NCBI GenBank assembly: GCA_903916355.1
Contig: CAIWWN010000198.1
Span: 1 to 37,940 of the forward strand
From: an uncultured Burkholderiales bacterium
Lineage (GTDB): Bacteria; Pseudomonadota; Gammaproteobacteria; Burkholderiales; Burkholderiaceae_C
Reading direction: 5' to 3'
Length of the DNA: 37,940 nt
Below the pieces are notes generated by a model that saw only the letters and a program-made list of their open reading frames with translations, made no database searches and was not told where the DNA came from. A program made the position numbers and the translations under genes. Position 1 is the first letter of the stretch; each line of letters begins with the position of its first letter. Below, one piece after another: positions 25,297-33,126 of this stretch.

Positions 25297-25314
25297 GTGA
25301 CAGGCTTTTGACAA
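25297..25314 (-). promoter_or_regulatory. Pho box upstream of phnC
   Basis: On the minus strand TTGTCAA-AAGC-CTGTCAC: the second 7-mer is a full match to the PhoB half-site, the first matches at 5 of 7 positions, with a 4-base spacer. It lies 49 bases before the phnC ATG, in the gap after phnM. Confidence 0.75.
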
Positions 25315-25351
25315 CCCCGGGAAGTTTGCAAGTCATTCATGCCATCCGCGT

Positions 25352-26506
25352 TCACAGCACACGCTGGCCTTCGCGCCACACCGCCCGCACCACAGCATGG
25401 CGCCCGCCTTGGGGCAAGGCCACAAAGCGCACTTGAATCAAATCAGCGCGCAGCCCCACGGCGATCTGCCCTCGGTCTTTGAGGCCAGTGGCTTGCGCCG
25501 GGTTGTGCGTGACGGTGGCCACCGCTTGCGGCAAGCTGTAAATACCGTCGTCGACCAAGCGCACAACCGCACTGAGCAAACTGCCGGGCACATAGTCCGA
25601 CGACAGAATGTCCAGCAAACCATGGCGCGCCAACTCGGCCGCCGACACATTGCCCGAATGCGAACCCCCGCGCACCACATTGGGCCCACCCATCACCGTG
25701 AGCAAACCGTGGGCATGCGCTGTTTGTGCGGCCAGCAAGGTGGTGGGGAACTCCGACATGCTGGCGCCCTCGGCGTGGGCTTGCTGCACATGGTCGGGCG
25801 TGGTGTCGTCGTGGCTGGCCAGCGCAATGTGGTGGGTATGGCAGTAATTCACAAAGTAGGCGCGGTGCGGCGCTGCGTAACGCGCTTGCAATTCAGCCGC
25901 GTGCAGCACCTGGCGTTCGAACTTTTCATTCGACCAGCCTTTTTTGCCGGTGTAGTAAACCCGGGCCACGTCGATGTTTTCCCACTGGCGCTGACCGGGG
26001 GTGTGGTCCATCAGCGAGATCAACGACAAGCGCGGGTGATCATGAAAGGGCGCAAACAAATCGATGGTGTTGGGCGCCGGCAATTCACAGCGCACGTGCA
26101 GATGGTGATCGGCACGCAACAAGTTTTCTGCACTGCAGACTTCCAGCACCTTCAGCACCGCATCCCAGGTGCTGCCGCGCAAACTGTCGGGGTCCGCATC
26201 GCCCACGCCCAGTGCATCAAACACGGTGGTGATGCCTGAGGCCGCCACTTCAGCGTCGTGCGCCAGCAAGGCGGGCATTTCTGCCCATTGCACTTTGGGG
26301 CGTGGCATCAGGTGGCGCTCAAAATTGTCGGTGTGCATCTCGACAAAGCCGGGCATCAGGTAGTCGCCCTCAAGATCCCAACCATCGGCATGCCCGGTGG
26401 GGCCTGGGTCCACCGCAGCAATCCGGCCCTCAACGACAGAGACGCTGCCCAACACGACCTCGTGCGGCAAAACCAATTGGGCATTTTTAAAAACAAGCGA
26501 GTTCAT
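25352..26506 (-). CDS. phnM: C-P lyase pathway: alpha-D-ribose 1-methylphosphonate 5-triphosphate diphosphatase
   Basis: A 384-residue amidohydrolase-fold protein. The metal-site motif HTDNFERHLMPRP (about 58-70) is characteristic of PhnM, followed by SLMDHTPGQRQ, ALASHDDTTPDHV and ILSSDYVPGSLL with further His/Asp ligands. PhnM removes pyrophosphate from the ribosyl triphosphate made by PhnI/G/H/L, giving the substrate for PhnJ. Its ATG overlaps the phnL stop (ATGA). It is the last gene of the phnG-to-phnM run; the next gene, phnC, has its own promoter signals. Confidence 0.94.
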   Translation of the reverse strand: MNSLVFKNAQLVLPHEVVLGSVSVVEGRIAAVDPGPTGHADGWDLEGDYLMPGFVEMHTDNFERHLMPRPKVQWAEMPALLAHDAEVAASGITTVFDALGVGDADPDSLRGSTWDAVLKVLEVCSAENLLRADHHLHVRCELPAPNTIDLFAPFHDHPRLSLISLMDHTPGQRQWENIDVARVYYTGKKGWSNEKFERQVLHAAELQARYAAPHRAYFVNYCHTHHIALASHDDTTPDHVQQAHAEGASMSEFPTTLLAAQTAHAHGLLTVMGGPNVVRGGSHSGNVSAAELARHGLLDILSSDYVPGSLLSAVVRLVDDGIYSLPQAVATVTHNPAQATGLKDRGQIAVGLRADLIQVRFVALPQGGRHAVVRAVWREGQRVL

Positions 26507-27207
26507 ACGGGGGTCCTGAATTGAGCCACATCGATGCGCCGGGTGGCCACAGCCTGCCCGACGTGCGCATCATGAAAAATACCCACCACGGCGGTGCCGC
26601 GCGCAACGGCCTCTTGAATCAGTGTGATCACGGTATGGGTGTTGGCGGCGTCTAAAGACGCGGTGGGCTCGTCGAGCAACAGAATGGGCCTGGGCTTGAT
26701 CATGTTGCGCGCAATGTTCACGCGCTGCTGCTCACCGCCCGAGAAAGTGGCAGGCGGCAAAGGCCACAGCCGCTCAGGAATGCTCAAACGCGTCAACCAG
26801 ACCCGCGCTTGCTCACGCGCAGCTTCAATGGCGTCCGCTTGGTCGGCGGCATCGTCGATCAGCGATTCAGCCACCACATCCAGCGCCGACACGCGTGGGA
26901 TCACGCGCAAAAATTGGCTCACATAGCCGACCGTGTCCCGGCGCATGCGCACCAGTTCACGTGGTGAGGCCTGGGTCAACTCCAGCACCTTGCCATCGGC
27001 TTGGTGCACCTCAATCTGGCCACTGGTGGCGCGGTAATTGGCGTAGATGAGTTTGAGCAAGGTGCTCTTGCCCATGCCCGATGGGCCATCGAGCACCACG
27101 CATTCGCCGGGGCCGACGTTCAAATCAACCTGGTGCAGGACCTGCAACTGGGCCCCGTGTTGGTGGTGCAGCGTGAAGCGCTTGGACACCTGTTTCATAT
27201 GCAGCAT
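26503..27207 (-). CDS. phnL: C-P lyase complex ABC-type ATPase
   Basis: A 234-residue ATP-binding protein with Walker A GPSGMGKST, signature FSGGEQQRVNIAR and Walker B ILLLDEPTASLD. The segments TVGYVSQFLRVIPRVSALDVV and VGIFHDAHV are typical of PhnL. It takes part in the C-P lyase reaction with PhnI, G and H, transferring the phosphonate to ribose triphosphate. The start at 27207 is preceded by GAGAG; the 26 upstream codons read back into phnK and are not protein-like. It follows phnK by 19 bases and overlaps phnM. Confidence 0.92.
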   Translation of the reverse strand: MLHMKQVSKRFTLHHQHGAQLQVLHQVDLNVGPGECVVLDGPSGMGKSTLLKLIYANYRATSGQIEVHQADGKVLELTQASPRELVRMRRDTVGYVSQFLRVIPRVSALDVVAESLIDDAADQADAIEAAREQARVWLTRLSIPERLWPLPPATFSGGEQQRVNIARNMIKPRPILLLDEPTASLDAANTHTVITLIQEAVARGTAVVGIFHDAHVGQAVATRRIDVAQFRTPV

Positions 27208-27226
27208 CGTGGTTCTCTCAAGCAGT

Positions 27227-28015
27227 TCAAGGTTGTAAAACAGAAGACACCAGCAACTGGGTGTAGGGGTGCTGCGGGTCGTCAAGCACTTGATCCGTCA
27301 GGCCCGACTCCACCACACAGCCTTGCTGCATGACCATCATGCGGTGCGCCAGCAAACGGGCAACGGCCAAGTCGTGCGTGACGATGACCACGGCCAATTG
27401 CATTTGCCGTGAGAGTTGGCGAAGCAAGTCGAGCAAGCGCGCTTGCACTGACACATCCAGCCCGGAGGTAGGCTCGTCCATGAACACCAGGCGCGGGCGG
27501 GTGACCAAGTTGCGCGCAATTTGCAAGCGCTGGCGCATGCCGCCCGAAAAAGTGCGCGGCGTGTCGTCGATGCGTGAGGCGTCAATTTCCACGCGCTGTA
27601 ACCAGTCTTCGGCGGTGCTGCGCAAGCGCCCGTAATGCCTTTCGCCCAAGCCCATCAGGCGTTCGCCCACATTGGCCCCGGCCGACACGTCCATGCGCAA
27701 ACCATCGGCCGCGTTTTGATGCACAAAGCCCCAGTCGGTGCGTGCCAGCAGGCGCTGTTGCGCTTGGCTCATGGCATACACATCTTGCAGCTGACCCTCG
27801 CGGCTGAGAAACTCAACCTGTCCCGCATCCGGGCGACTGCGCGCAGCAATGGCATTGAGCAAAGTGGTTTTGCCCGAGCCTGATTCGCCCACCACGGCCA
27901 TCACCTCGCCGGGCCACAAGTCAAAGCTGGCATCTTGCAGGGCGACGCGGTCGCCATAACTTTGGCCCACGCCGCGCACGCGCAGCAAGGGTGAAGCGTT
28001 GTCTAAGGTCGGCAT
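27227..28015 (-). CDS. phnK: C-P lyase complex ATP-binding protein
   Basis: A 262-residue ABC ATPase: Walker A GESGSGKTT, Q-loop FVHQNAADGLRM, signature FSGGMRQRLQIAR and Walker B LVFMDEPTSGLD. The Q-loop NAADGLRMDVSAGANVGERLM is a PhnK hallmark. PhnK docks on the PhnGHIJ core and is needed for C-P bond cleavage in vivo. ATG 28015 starts one base after the acetyltransferase stop (TGACATG); 40 further in-frame upstream codons read through that gene. Confidence 0.92.
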   Translation of the reverse strand: MPTLDNASPLLRVRGVGQSYGDRVALQDASFDLWPGEVMAVVGESGSGKTTLLNAIAARSRPDAGQVEFLSREGQLQDVYAMSQAQQRLLARTDWGFVHQNAADGLRMDVSAGANVGERLMGLGERHYGRLRSTAEDWLQRVEIDASRIDDTPRTFSGGMRQRLQIARNLVTRPRLVFMDEPTSGLDVSVQARLLDLLRQLSRQMQLAVVIVTHDLAVARLLAHRMMVMQQGCVVESGLTDQVLDDPQHPYTQLLVSSVLQP

Positions 28016-28016
28016 G

Positions 28017-28484
28017 TCAAATCTCGATCTGAAAACTGAAACCATGGCGCTGAAAGCCCAGCGACTCGTAAAAGGCGTGTGCGCGTTCGCGCTTTTGGTT
28101 AGACGACAGCACCAGCTTGTAGCAACCGGCTTCACGCGCCTGGGTCATGGCGTGCGCCATCATGGCGCGGCCGATGCCTTGTGATTGATGCTCAGCGCTG
28201 ACCACCACATCTTCCACAATGGCGGACGGTGTGCCCTGGTGCGCCAGGTTGTGCATCACCAACAAAGCGTAGGTACCGACCACTCGGCCTGCCGATGCAG
28301 GGGCATCGCTGCGCGCTTCGCAAGCCACAAACAAACGGTAGTTGGGATACAGGCTGAACTGGGCTAATTGCTGCTCAGCCTCTGGCAGCGACAGCACCTT
28401 GCCGTTGTCCATGGCCGGCTGGGCATAGAGCTGCAGCACATCAGCCAAGTCTTGGGCCGTGGCTTGGCGAATGAGCATACTCAT
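28017..28484 (-). CDS. GNAT-family N-acetyltransferase inside the C-P lyase operon
   Basis: A 155-residue GNAT protein: start LIRQATAQDLADVLQLYAQ, acetyl-CoA loop QSQGIGRAMMAHAMTQA (about 110-125) and the C-terminal block RERAHAFYESLGFQRHGF. The ATG at 28484 overlaps the phnJ stop (ATGA) and phnK starts right after its end, so it is cotranslated with the core C-P lyase. E. coli phnO, which acetylates aminoalkylphosphonates, is the closest functional analogue, but PhnO lies elsewhere in that operon and similarity is only family-level here. Acetylation of aminophosphonates before or after cleavage, or detoxification, are plausible. Confidence 0.85.
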   Translation of the reverse strand: MSMLIRQATAQDLADVLQLYAQPAMDNGKVLSLPEAEQQLAQFSLYPNYRLFVACEARSDAPASAGRVVGTYALLVMHNLAHQGTPSAIVEDVVVSAEHQSQGIGRAMMAHAMTQAREAGCYKLVLSSNQKRERAHAFYESLGFQRHGFSFQIEI

Positions 28485-29332
28485 GCGGCCTCCGTGGCTT
28501 GTTGGTCTTGCCGGGTTTGGCAATAGTCCGAATCCGAGCAAATATGCAGTCGACCCCCAGCGTCGTCGGTGATGACTTCGTCCAGAAACGAATCGGTGGC
28601 GCCACAGTGGGCACAGACCGCATTCCATTTTTGGATTTCAAAAGGATGATCTTCGAACGCCAAACTCTCGACCGCGGTGTAGGGCGGCACGGCATAAATG
28701 CGTTTCTCGCGGCCCGCGCCAAACAATTGCAAGGCCGGATTCATGTGCATCTTGGGGTTGTCAAACTTGGGGATCGGCGACGGCGACATGATGTAGCGGT
28801 GGTTCACGATCACCGGGTAGTCGTAGGTGGTGGCAATGTGTCCGTAGCGCGCAATGTCCTCATACAGCTTCACATGCATCAGCCCATACTCGGCCAAGCC
28901 ATGCAGGGTGCGGGTCTCGGTTTCACGCGGCTCCAGGCGTTGCATGGGTTCAGGCACAGGCACTTGGTAGACCAGGATTTGCCCCTCGGTCAAGGGCATT
29001 TCAGGAATGCGGTGGCGCGTTTGAATCAGCGTGGCCTCATGGGTGCGCGTGGTGGTATTGACGCCCGCCGTGCGTTCAAAAAAGCGCCGAATATTGACGG
29101 CGTTGACCGTGTCGTCGGAGCCTTGGTCGATCACTTTGAGCGTGTCGTCGGGCCCAATGACCGATGCGGCGACCTGGATGCCGCCGGTGCCCCAACCGTA
29201 AGGCAAGGGCATCTCTCTGGAGCCGAACGGCACTTGGTAACCAGGGATGGCCACCGCTTTCAGGATGGCGCGGCGGATCATGCGCTTGGTGCGCTCGTCC
29301 AGATACGCAAAGTTAACTTCAGGCGTGGTCAT
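28481..29332 (-). CDS. phnJ: Carbon-phosphorus lyase (radical SAM enzyme)
   Basis: A 283-residue protein, the catalytic subunit that cleaves the C-P bond of ribose 1-alkylphosphonate 5-phosphate. The four-Cys pattern C-x2-C-x21-C-x5-C at the C-terminus (CAHC ... CSDSDYC) has exactly the spacing of E. coli PhnJ, covering the iron-sulfur ligands and the catalytic Cys. Also conserved are PFGSREMPLPYGWGTGG and YDYPVIVNHRYIMSPSP. It needs S-adenosylmethionine and an Fe4S4 cluster. The ATG overlaps the phnI stop. All key residues are present, so the pathway looks functional. Confidence 0.96.
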   Translation of the reverse strand: MTTPEVNFAYLDERTKRMIRRAILKAVAIPGYQVPFGSREMPLPYGWGTGGIQVAASVIGPDDTLKVIDQGSDDTVNAVNIRRFFERTAGVNTTTRTHEATLIQTRHRIPEMPLTEGQILVYQVPVPEPMQRLEPRETETRTLHGLAEYGLMHVKLYEDIARYGHIATTYDYPVIVNHRYIMSPSPIPKFDNPKMHMNPALQLFGAGREKRIYAVPPYTAVESLAFEDHPFEIQKWNAVCAHCGATDSFLDEVITDDAGGRLHICSDSDYCQTRQDQQATEAA

Positions 29333-30462
29333 GCGTTCTCCTGGGGGGCCGAGGCTAGGGCGCTAGTGGGGTCTGCGGGGCTGCTCAACTTCGCGCGCAT
29401 TTTGCGCACCAGCTCCAGCTCAGACTGAAAGTCCACGTAATGCGGCAACTTCAAATGCTGCACAAAGCCCGAGGCCTCCAGGCTGTCACTGTGCGAAAGC
29501 ACAAACTCTTGCATTTGCGCGGGCGACTCGATGGTTTCACCCAGTTCTTCGGCACGCAGGGCGCGGTCAACCAAACTCATGGCCATGGCTTTGCGCTCGC
29601 TGTGGCCAAAGGCCAGACCATAGCCGCGGGTGAACTTGGGCGGCTCGGTTTTACTGCCTGCGAACTGATTCACCATTTCACATTCGGTGATTTCCATCTC
29701 GCCAATCGAGATCGCAAAACCGAGTTCTTCAGGCTCGATCTCCACGGCCACTTGGCCTAAGCGCACCTCACCCACAAACGGGTGGCTGTGCGAGTAGCCG
29801 CGTTGCGTGGAATAGGCCATGGCCAGTAAAAAACCCTCGTCGCCACGGGCGATGTTTTGCAAGCGCGTGGCACGGTCAGCCGGAAAGCGCAGCGGCTCCC
29901 GCGTGAGGTCACGGGGCGAGGGGTCATGTTCGGGTCGCTCAAAGGTTTCAATCAAACCCTCTTGGTTCAGCAGATCGACCACGCGGGGCACTTTGTCGGG
30001 CAGCGCCGTGGCGGCAGGCAAGGCAAGGGACGGCGCCGCGTCTTCCGCTTGTGCGTTGGCCATCAAAGTGAAGTCCAGCAAGCGCTGGGTGTAGTCGTAG
30101 GTCGGGCCCAAGACCTGGCCCCCCGGTAAATCTTTGAAGGTCGCCGAGATGCGTCGGTCCAGCTGCATGCGGGCGGTGTCCAGCGCACAGGTATTGCCCA
30201 AGCGAGGCAAGGTGGCGCGGTATGCGCGCAGCAAAAAAATGGCTTCAACCAAATCACCGCTGGCCTGTTTGATGGCGAGTGCCGCCAGCTCGGGGTCGTA
30301 CACCGAGCCCTCGGTCATGACACGGTCCACCGCCAGTTTGAGCTGCTGGCGAATTTGATCGACGCTCAGTTCGGCTTGCGCGGTGTCGCCGCGTCGCTGC
30401 TCAGCGAGCAATTTGTAGCTGTTGAGAATGGCGGTTTCCCCGCCTTTGACGGCCACGTACAT
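29329..30462 (-). CDS. phnI: C-P lyase core subunit, nucleosidase/ribosyltransferase
   Basis: A 377-residue PhnI starting MYVAVKGGETAILNSYKLL at 30462, with AGAGGAAG upstream; a longer open frame to 30669 reads back into phnH. The LPRLGNTCALDTARMQLDRRISATFKDLPGGQVLGPTYDY blocks (given here only in part by position, about 90-130) and YCxH-like GYSHSHPFVGEVR region fit the family. PhnI with G, H and L displaces adenine from MgATP with the phosphonate. It starts one base after the phnH stop and overlaps phnJ (ATGA). Confidence 0.95.
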   Translation of the reverse strand: MYVAVKGGETAILNSYKLLAEQRRGDTAQAELSVDQIRQQLKLAVDRVMTEGSVYDPELAALAIKQASGDLVEAIFLLRAYRATLPRLGNTCALDTARMQLDRRISATFKDLPGGQVLGPTYDYTQRLLDFTLMANAQAEDAAPSLALPAATALPDKVPRVVDLLNQEGLIETFERPEHDPSPRDLTREPLRFPADRATRLQNIARGDEGFLLAMAYSTQRGYSHSHPFVGEVRLGQVAVEIEPEELGFAISIGEMEITECEMVNQFAGSKTEPPKFTRGYGLAFGHSERKAMAMSLVDRALRAEELGETIESPAQMQEFVLSHSDSLEASGFVQHLKLPHYVDFQSELELVRKMRAKLSSPADPTSALASAPQENA

Positions 30463-30463
30463 A

Positions 30464-31090
30464 TCAAGCTTCCTCTGAGGTGAATAAACGCGTGGTGCGT
30501 GGCAAGCCGACGATGTGCGCAGCGGTGGCCAAAAACACATCCACGCCGCAGGGAAAGCTGGCGTGGTTGCCTGCCCACTGGGCAGGAAAATCGGCAGGCA
30601 GACCCTGCACTTGCAATTTGCGCTGCCCCAAGATACCGGGGCCTTGCAGCGTCCAGCCGCCTGTGTCACTCACCTCGCTGTGCAAACTTTGCACCTCGAT
30701 CACGCAAGTGGCCGATTGATCAGGATACGCATCGGAGCCTAGGCGCAAGCTCTGCAGCGCCGGCAAGGCATCGCCTTGCGCCACCCAAATGAAGTGCGCC
30801 TCGCTCGGGTCAGACACCCAAGTGCAACCGGTATGGAAACGCAGCCAAGTGGCCGCATCACTGCCTGCCAAGCCGGGCGACAGCCACAGTGCGGTGTCCG
30901 AATCCACCAAGCCCAGCAGCAAGGCGGCGGCGGCGGCATGACCCTGGCGCGGCAGTGCCGTGTTCAAGGGCAGATCCAAGGGGCGGCCAGGATGCGACAG
31001 CGCATTCAACGCCGTGCGAAACACCGCTTGGCTGCCATAGGCTTCGTGCTCAAAACCGGCCACCAGGTTTTGCAAAACTTCTGTGTTCAT
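30464..31090 (-). CDS. phnH: C-P lyase core subunit PhnH
   Basis: A 208-residue protein with the PhnH pattern: LVAGFEHEAYGSQAVFRTAL and MSHPGRP-like ALSHPGRPLDLP near the N-terminus, then LLLGLVDSDTALWLSPGL and the C-terminal FPCGVDVFLATAAHIVGLPRTT. It is part of the PhnG2H2I2J2 core. Its ATG overlaps the phnG stop (ATGA) and it ends one base before phnI. Confidence 0.94.
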   Translation of the reverse strand: MNTEVLQNLVAGFEHEAYGSQAVFRTALNALSHPGRPLDLPLNTALPRQGHAAAAALLLGLVDSDTALWLSPGLAGSDAATWLRFHTGCTWVSDPSEAHFIWVAQGDALPALQSLRLGSDAYPDQSATCVIEVQSLHSEVSDTGGWTLQGPGILGQRKLQVQGLPADFPAQWAGNHASFPCGVDVFLATAAHIVGLPRTTRLFTSEEA

Positions 31091-31593
31091 GAGGTCTCAC
31101 CTTCTTCGCCATCGCCGGCTTCGCGCGCCACGGTTAAAAAATCCACTTTGGTGGTTTGTGCAAGTGCGTGACGCTGGGCCTGTTGGTGCAACAAATGCCG
31201 ACGCACCGGCGCCAACAAAGTGACTTCAAGATCTGCACGCTGCGCAGGATCTTGCAACAAGGCATCGGCCACAGCGGCCATGTGCGCTTGGTGATGGTTG
31301 CGCCCCAGGACATAGGCGACGCCAACCGGTGCATCGTCAGCGGCCTGCGCCAAGCGCAATGCGCAGCGCGTGACCGTGACCTCCCCCAGATTGAAGCGCT
31401 CGCCCGTGCCCCCCGCCCTGCCCTGCACCATCATCAGACCGGTCTCGGGACGTCTGAGCCACTGCGGTTGCACTTCGGCGTGCGCCGTCAGGGCAAGGTC
31501 CAGCATCGGCTGGGGCGCCCTGGCCAACAAGGCCATCCACTTTTGTCGCTCTGTCTTTGAAGAAGACTCGGCATGGTCATACGCTTGAAACAT
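31087..31593 (-). CDS. phnG: C-P lyase core subunit PhnG
   Basis: A 168-residue PhnG: RQKWMALLARAPQPML at the N-terminus, PETGLMMVQGRAGGTGERFNLGEVTVTRCALRL in the middle (positions about 50-83) and YVLGRNHHQAHMAAVADAL. It is first gene of the phnG-H-I-J-GNAT-K-L-M transcript, with GAGGGTG before the ATG. Transcription starts in the divergent phnF-phnG region, which contains a candidate PhnF operator. The core complex it joins initiates phosphonate breakdown. Confidence 0.94.
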   Translation of the reverse strand: MFQAYDHAESSSKTERQKWMALLARAPQPMLDLALTAHAEVQPQWLRRPETGLMMVQGRAGGTGERFNLGEVTVTRCALRLAQAADDAPVGVAYVLGRNHHQAHMAAVADALLQDPAQRADLEVTLLAPVRRHLLHQQAQRHALAQTTKVDFLTVAREAGDGEEGETS

Positions 31594-31613
31594 CGCTGTG
31601 GCACCCTCTTACT

Positions 31614-31624
31614 TGTCTATACAA
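31614..31624. promoter_or_regulatory. Candidate PhnF operator in the phnF-phnG intergenic region
   Basis: TGTCTATACAA, within the imperfect 12-base palindrome TTGTCTATACAA (31613-31624, 10 of 12 positions symmetric). It lies 21 bases upstream of the phnG start and 44 upstream of phnF, and the same 11 bases recur before phnC. A GntR/HutC regulator such as PhnF would be expected to bind such a site and control both divergent transcripts. Confidence 0.7.
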
Positions 31625-31667
31625 CTTGAACATGCTCCTGAGCTTAGGCAATCGGTGTGTATCTTTC

Positions 31668-32429
31668 ATGACAACTGGAGCGACATTTTTGAATCCACAG
31701 CCACAAGTCGGCATTGAGCGCGAAAGCTTCTGGTCACGCATTGCCCAGGACTTGGCTTATGCCATTGGTCAGGGTTTGTATGCGCCCGGCATCAAGCTGC
31801 CTTCAGAGCATCAACTGGCTGCACAATTCGGAGCCAACCGACATACGATCCGGCGCGCCTTGGCGCATCTGGGGCAAAATGGCTTGGTCCGATCAACGCA
31901 AGGCAGCGGCACCTATGTGGAGAATTTGGCAGTGGATCTGGCGCTGGGCAAACGCACGCGGCATCGCCACAATCTGTCGCAAGCCGGCTTGCGCGGCGAG
32001 CTGCGCGTGATGCGCAGCCAAACGGTCAGCGCCACTGCGGAGCAAGCACTGGCACTGCAAGTGGCCTTTGACAGCCCCCTGCTGTATTTGCAGGTGCTGG
32101 GTGAAGGCGCAGGCCAACCACTGCATGTGAGTGAGCGTTACTTTCCCTTGCCGCGTTTTGCGCAACTTGTCGATATCGTCACCAACACGGGCTCTATCAC
32201 CGAAGGCTTTGCGCAGCATGGCGTGATCGACTACATGCGACAAGAAAGCCGCGTCTCGGCGCGCCTGCCCAGCAAAGAGGTCGCGTTGCTGCTGGGTCAG
32301 TCGGCCACGCGCCCCGTGTTGTTGGTGAAAAGCGTGAACATCGACACCGAACAAAAACCCATTGAATTTGCCTACGCCTGGTTTGCAGGCGATCGCGTCA
32401 CCCTCACCGTCAATCACCATGAAAACTGA
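31668..32429 (+). CDS. phnF: GntR/HutC-family regulator of phosphonate genes
   Basis: A 253-residue repressor-type regulator: winged-helix DNA-binding domain (about 20-85) with LPSEHQLAAQFGANRHTIRRAL, and a C-terminal UTRA ligand domain (about 100-250). ATG 31668 has no clear ribosome site; TTG 31689 has GGAG eight bases upstream and is a serious alternative start. It is divergent from phnG and overlaps the DUF1045 gene by 11 bases. In mycobacteria PhnF represses phosphonate uptake genes; the shared 11-base sites here suggest it controls both the C-P lyase and phnCDE operons. Confidence 0.9.
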   Translation: MTTGATFLNPQPQVGIERESFWSRIAQDLAYAIGQGLYAPGIKLPSEHQLAAQFGANRHTIRRALAHLGQNGLVRSTQGSGTYVENLAVDLALGKRTRHRHNLSQAGLRGELRVMRSQTVSATAEQALALQVAFDSPLLYLQVLGEGAGQPLHVSERYFPLPRFAQLVDIVTNTGSITEGFAQHGVIDYMRQESRVSARLPSKEVALLLGQSATRPVLLVKSVNIDTEQKPIEFAYAWFAGDRVTLTVNHHEN

Positions 32430-33126
32430 ATTTGCTTACCGCTATGCGATCTACTTCATCCCCGCGCTGCACAGCGAATGGTGGGCCGCAGGCTGCCACT
32501 GGCTGGGCCGCTGCGCAGCCACAGGGCAGACGCTGAAACAACCGCTGATCGCAGGCATGGACGTGCAACAATTTCGGCTTGTCACCCAAGAGCCGCGACG
32601 CTACGGTTGGCATGCCACGCTCAAAGCACCATTTGAACTGAGCCCTGACGCCAGCGTGGCCTCCCTGTTGCTCGCCATGCAGGACTTGGCCCAAGAGTTG
32701 CCCGCCTTCGATCTGCCGCCGCTGCAAGTCAGCACCGAGGGGGGCTTTATATCCCTGCGACCGGTGGGTGACGCCAGCGCCATCGCGTCCACAGCCGCCG
32801 CGTGTGTCACCCGCTTGCACGGCTTTGCCCAACCCTTGAGCCCCGCCGATGGGGCTCGGCGTCGGCAAACGCCATTGACCCCGGCACAAGACCAGTTGCT
32901 GGTGCAATGGGGCTACCCCTGGGTGTTGGATGAATACCAATTTCACCTGTCGCTCACCGGCCCCCTGCGCTCCATTTCTGACGTCGACCGTCAGGCCCTG
33001 GTGCAAGCCGCACAAATGCAATTTGAAACTTTACCGATCTGCCGATTCACGCACATCGCTTTGTTTGCCGAGCCCGTCAAAGGGGCTGATTTTCAGTGGC
33101 TGCAAAGTTTGGAGTTGCGCGGATGA
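32419..33126 (+). CDS. DUF1045 phosphonate-metabolism protein
   Basis: A 235-residue protein starting at ATG 32419 (AYRYAIYFIPALHSEWW), inside the end of phnF. It has two His-containing motifs of the two-histidine phosphoesterase (2H/2'-5' RNA ligase-like) fold: GWHATLKAPFEL (about 62-73) and FHLSLTGPL (about 174-182). This family is regularly found in phosphonate operons next to phnN; its activity is not known to me with certainty. Phosphoesterase action on cyclic ribose phosphates made by C-P lyase would fit, since no phnP is present in the window. It overlaps phnN by four bases (ATGA). Confidence 0.86.
   Translation: MKTEFAYRYAIYFIPALHSEWWAAGCHWLGRCAATGQTLKQPLIAGMDVQQFRLVTQEPRRYGWHATLKAPFELSPDASVASLLLAMQDLAQELPAFDLPPLQVSTEGGFISLRPVGDASAIASTAAACVTRLHGFAQPLSPADGARRRQTPLTPAQDQLLVQWGYPWVLDEYQFHLSLTGPLRSISDVDRQALVQAAQMQFETLPICRFTHIALFAEPVKGADFQWLQSLELRG

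Noticed and set aside
28499-29428. A 309-codon open frame on the plus strand opposite phnJ
   Set aside because: phnJ carries the exact four-Cys signature; the opposite frame has no family features.
31666-31690. Pho box in the phnF-phnG region
   Set aside because: Only one half-site (TTGTCAT on the minus strand) is convincing; the second 7-mer at the right spacing matches at 3 of 7 positions.
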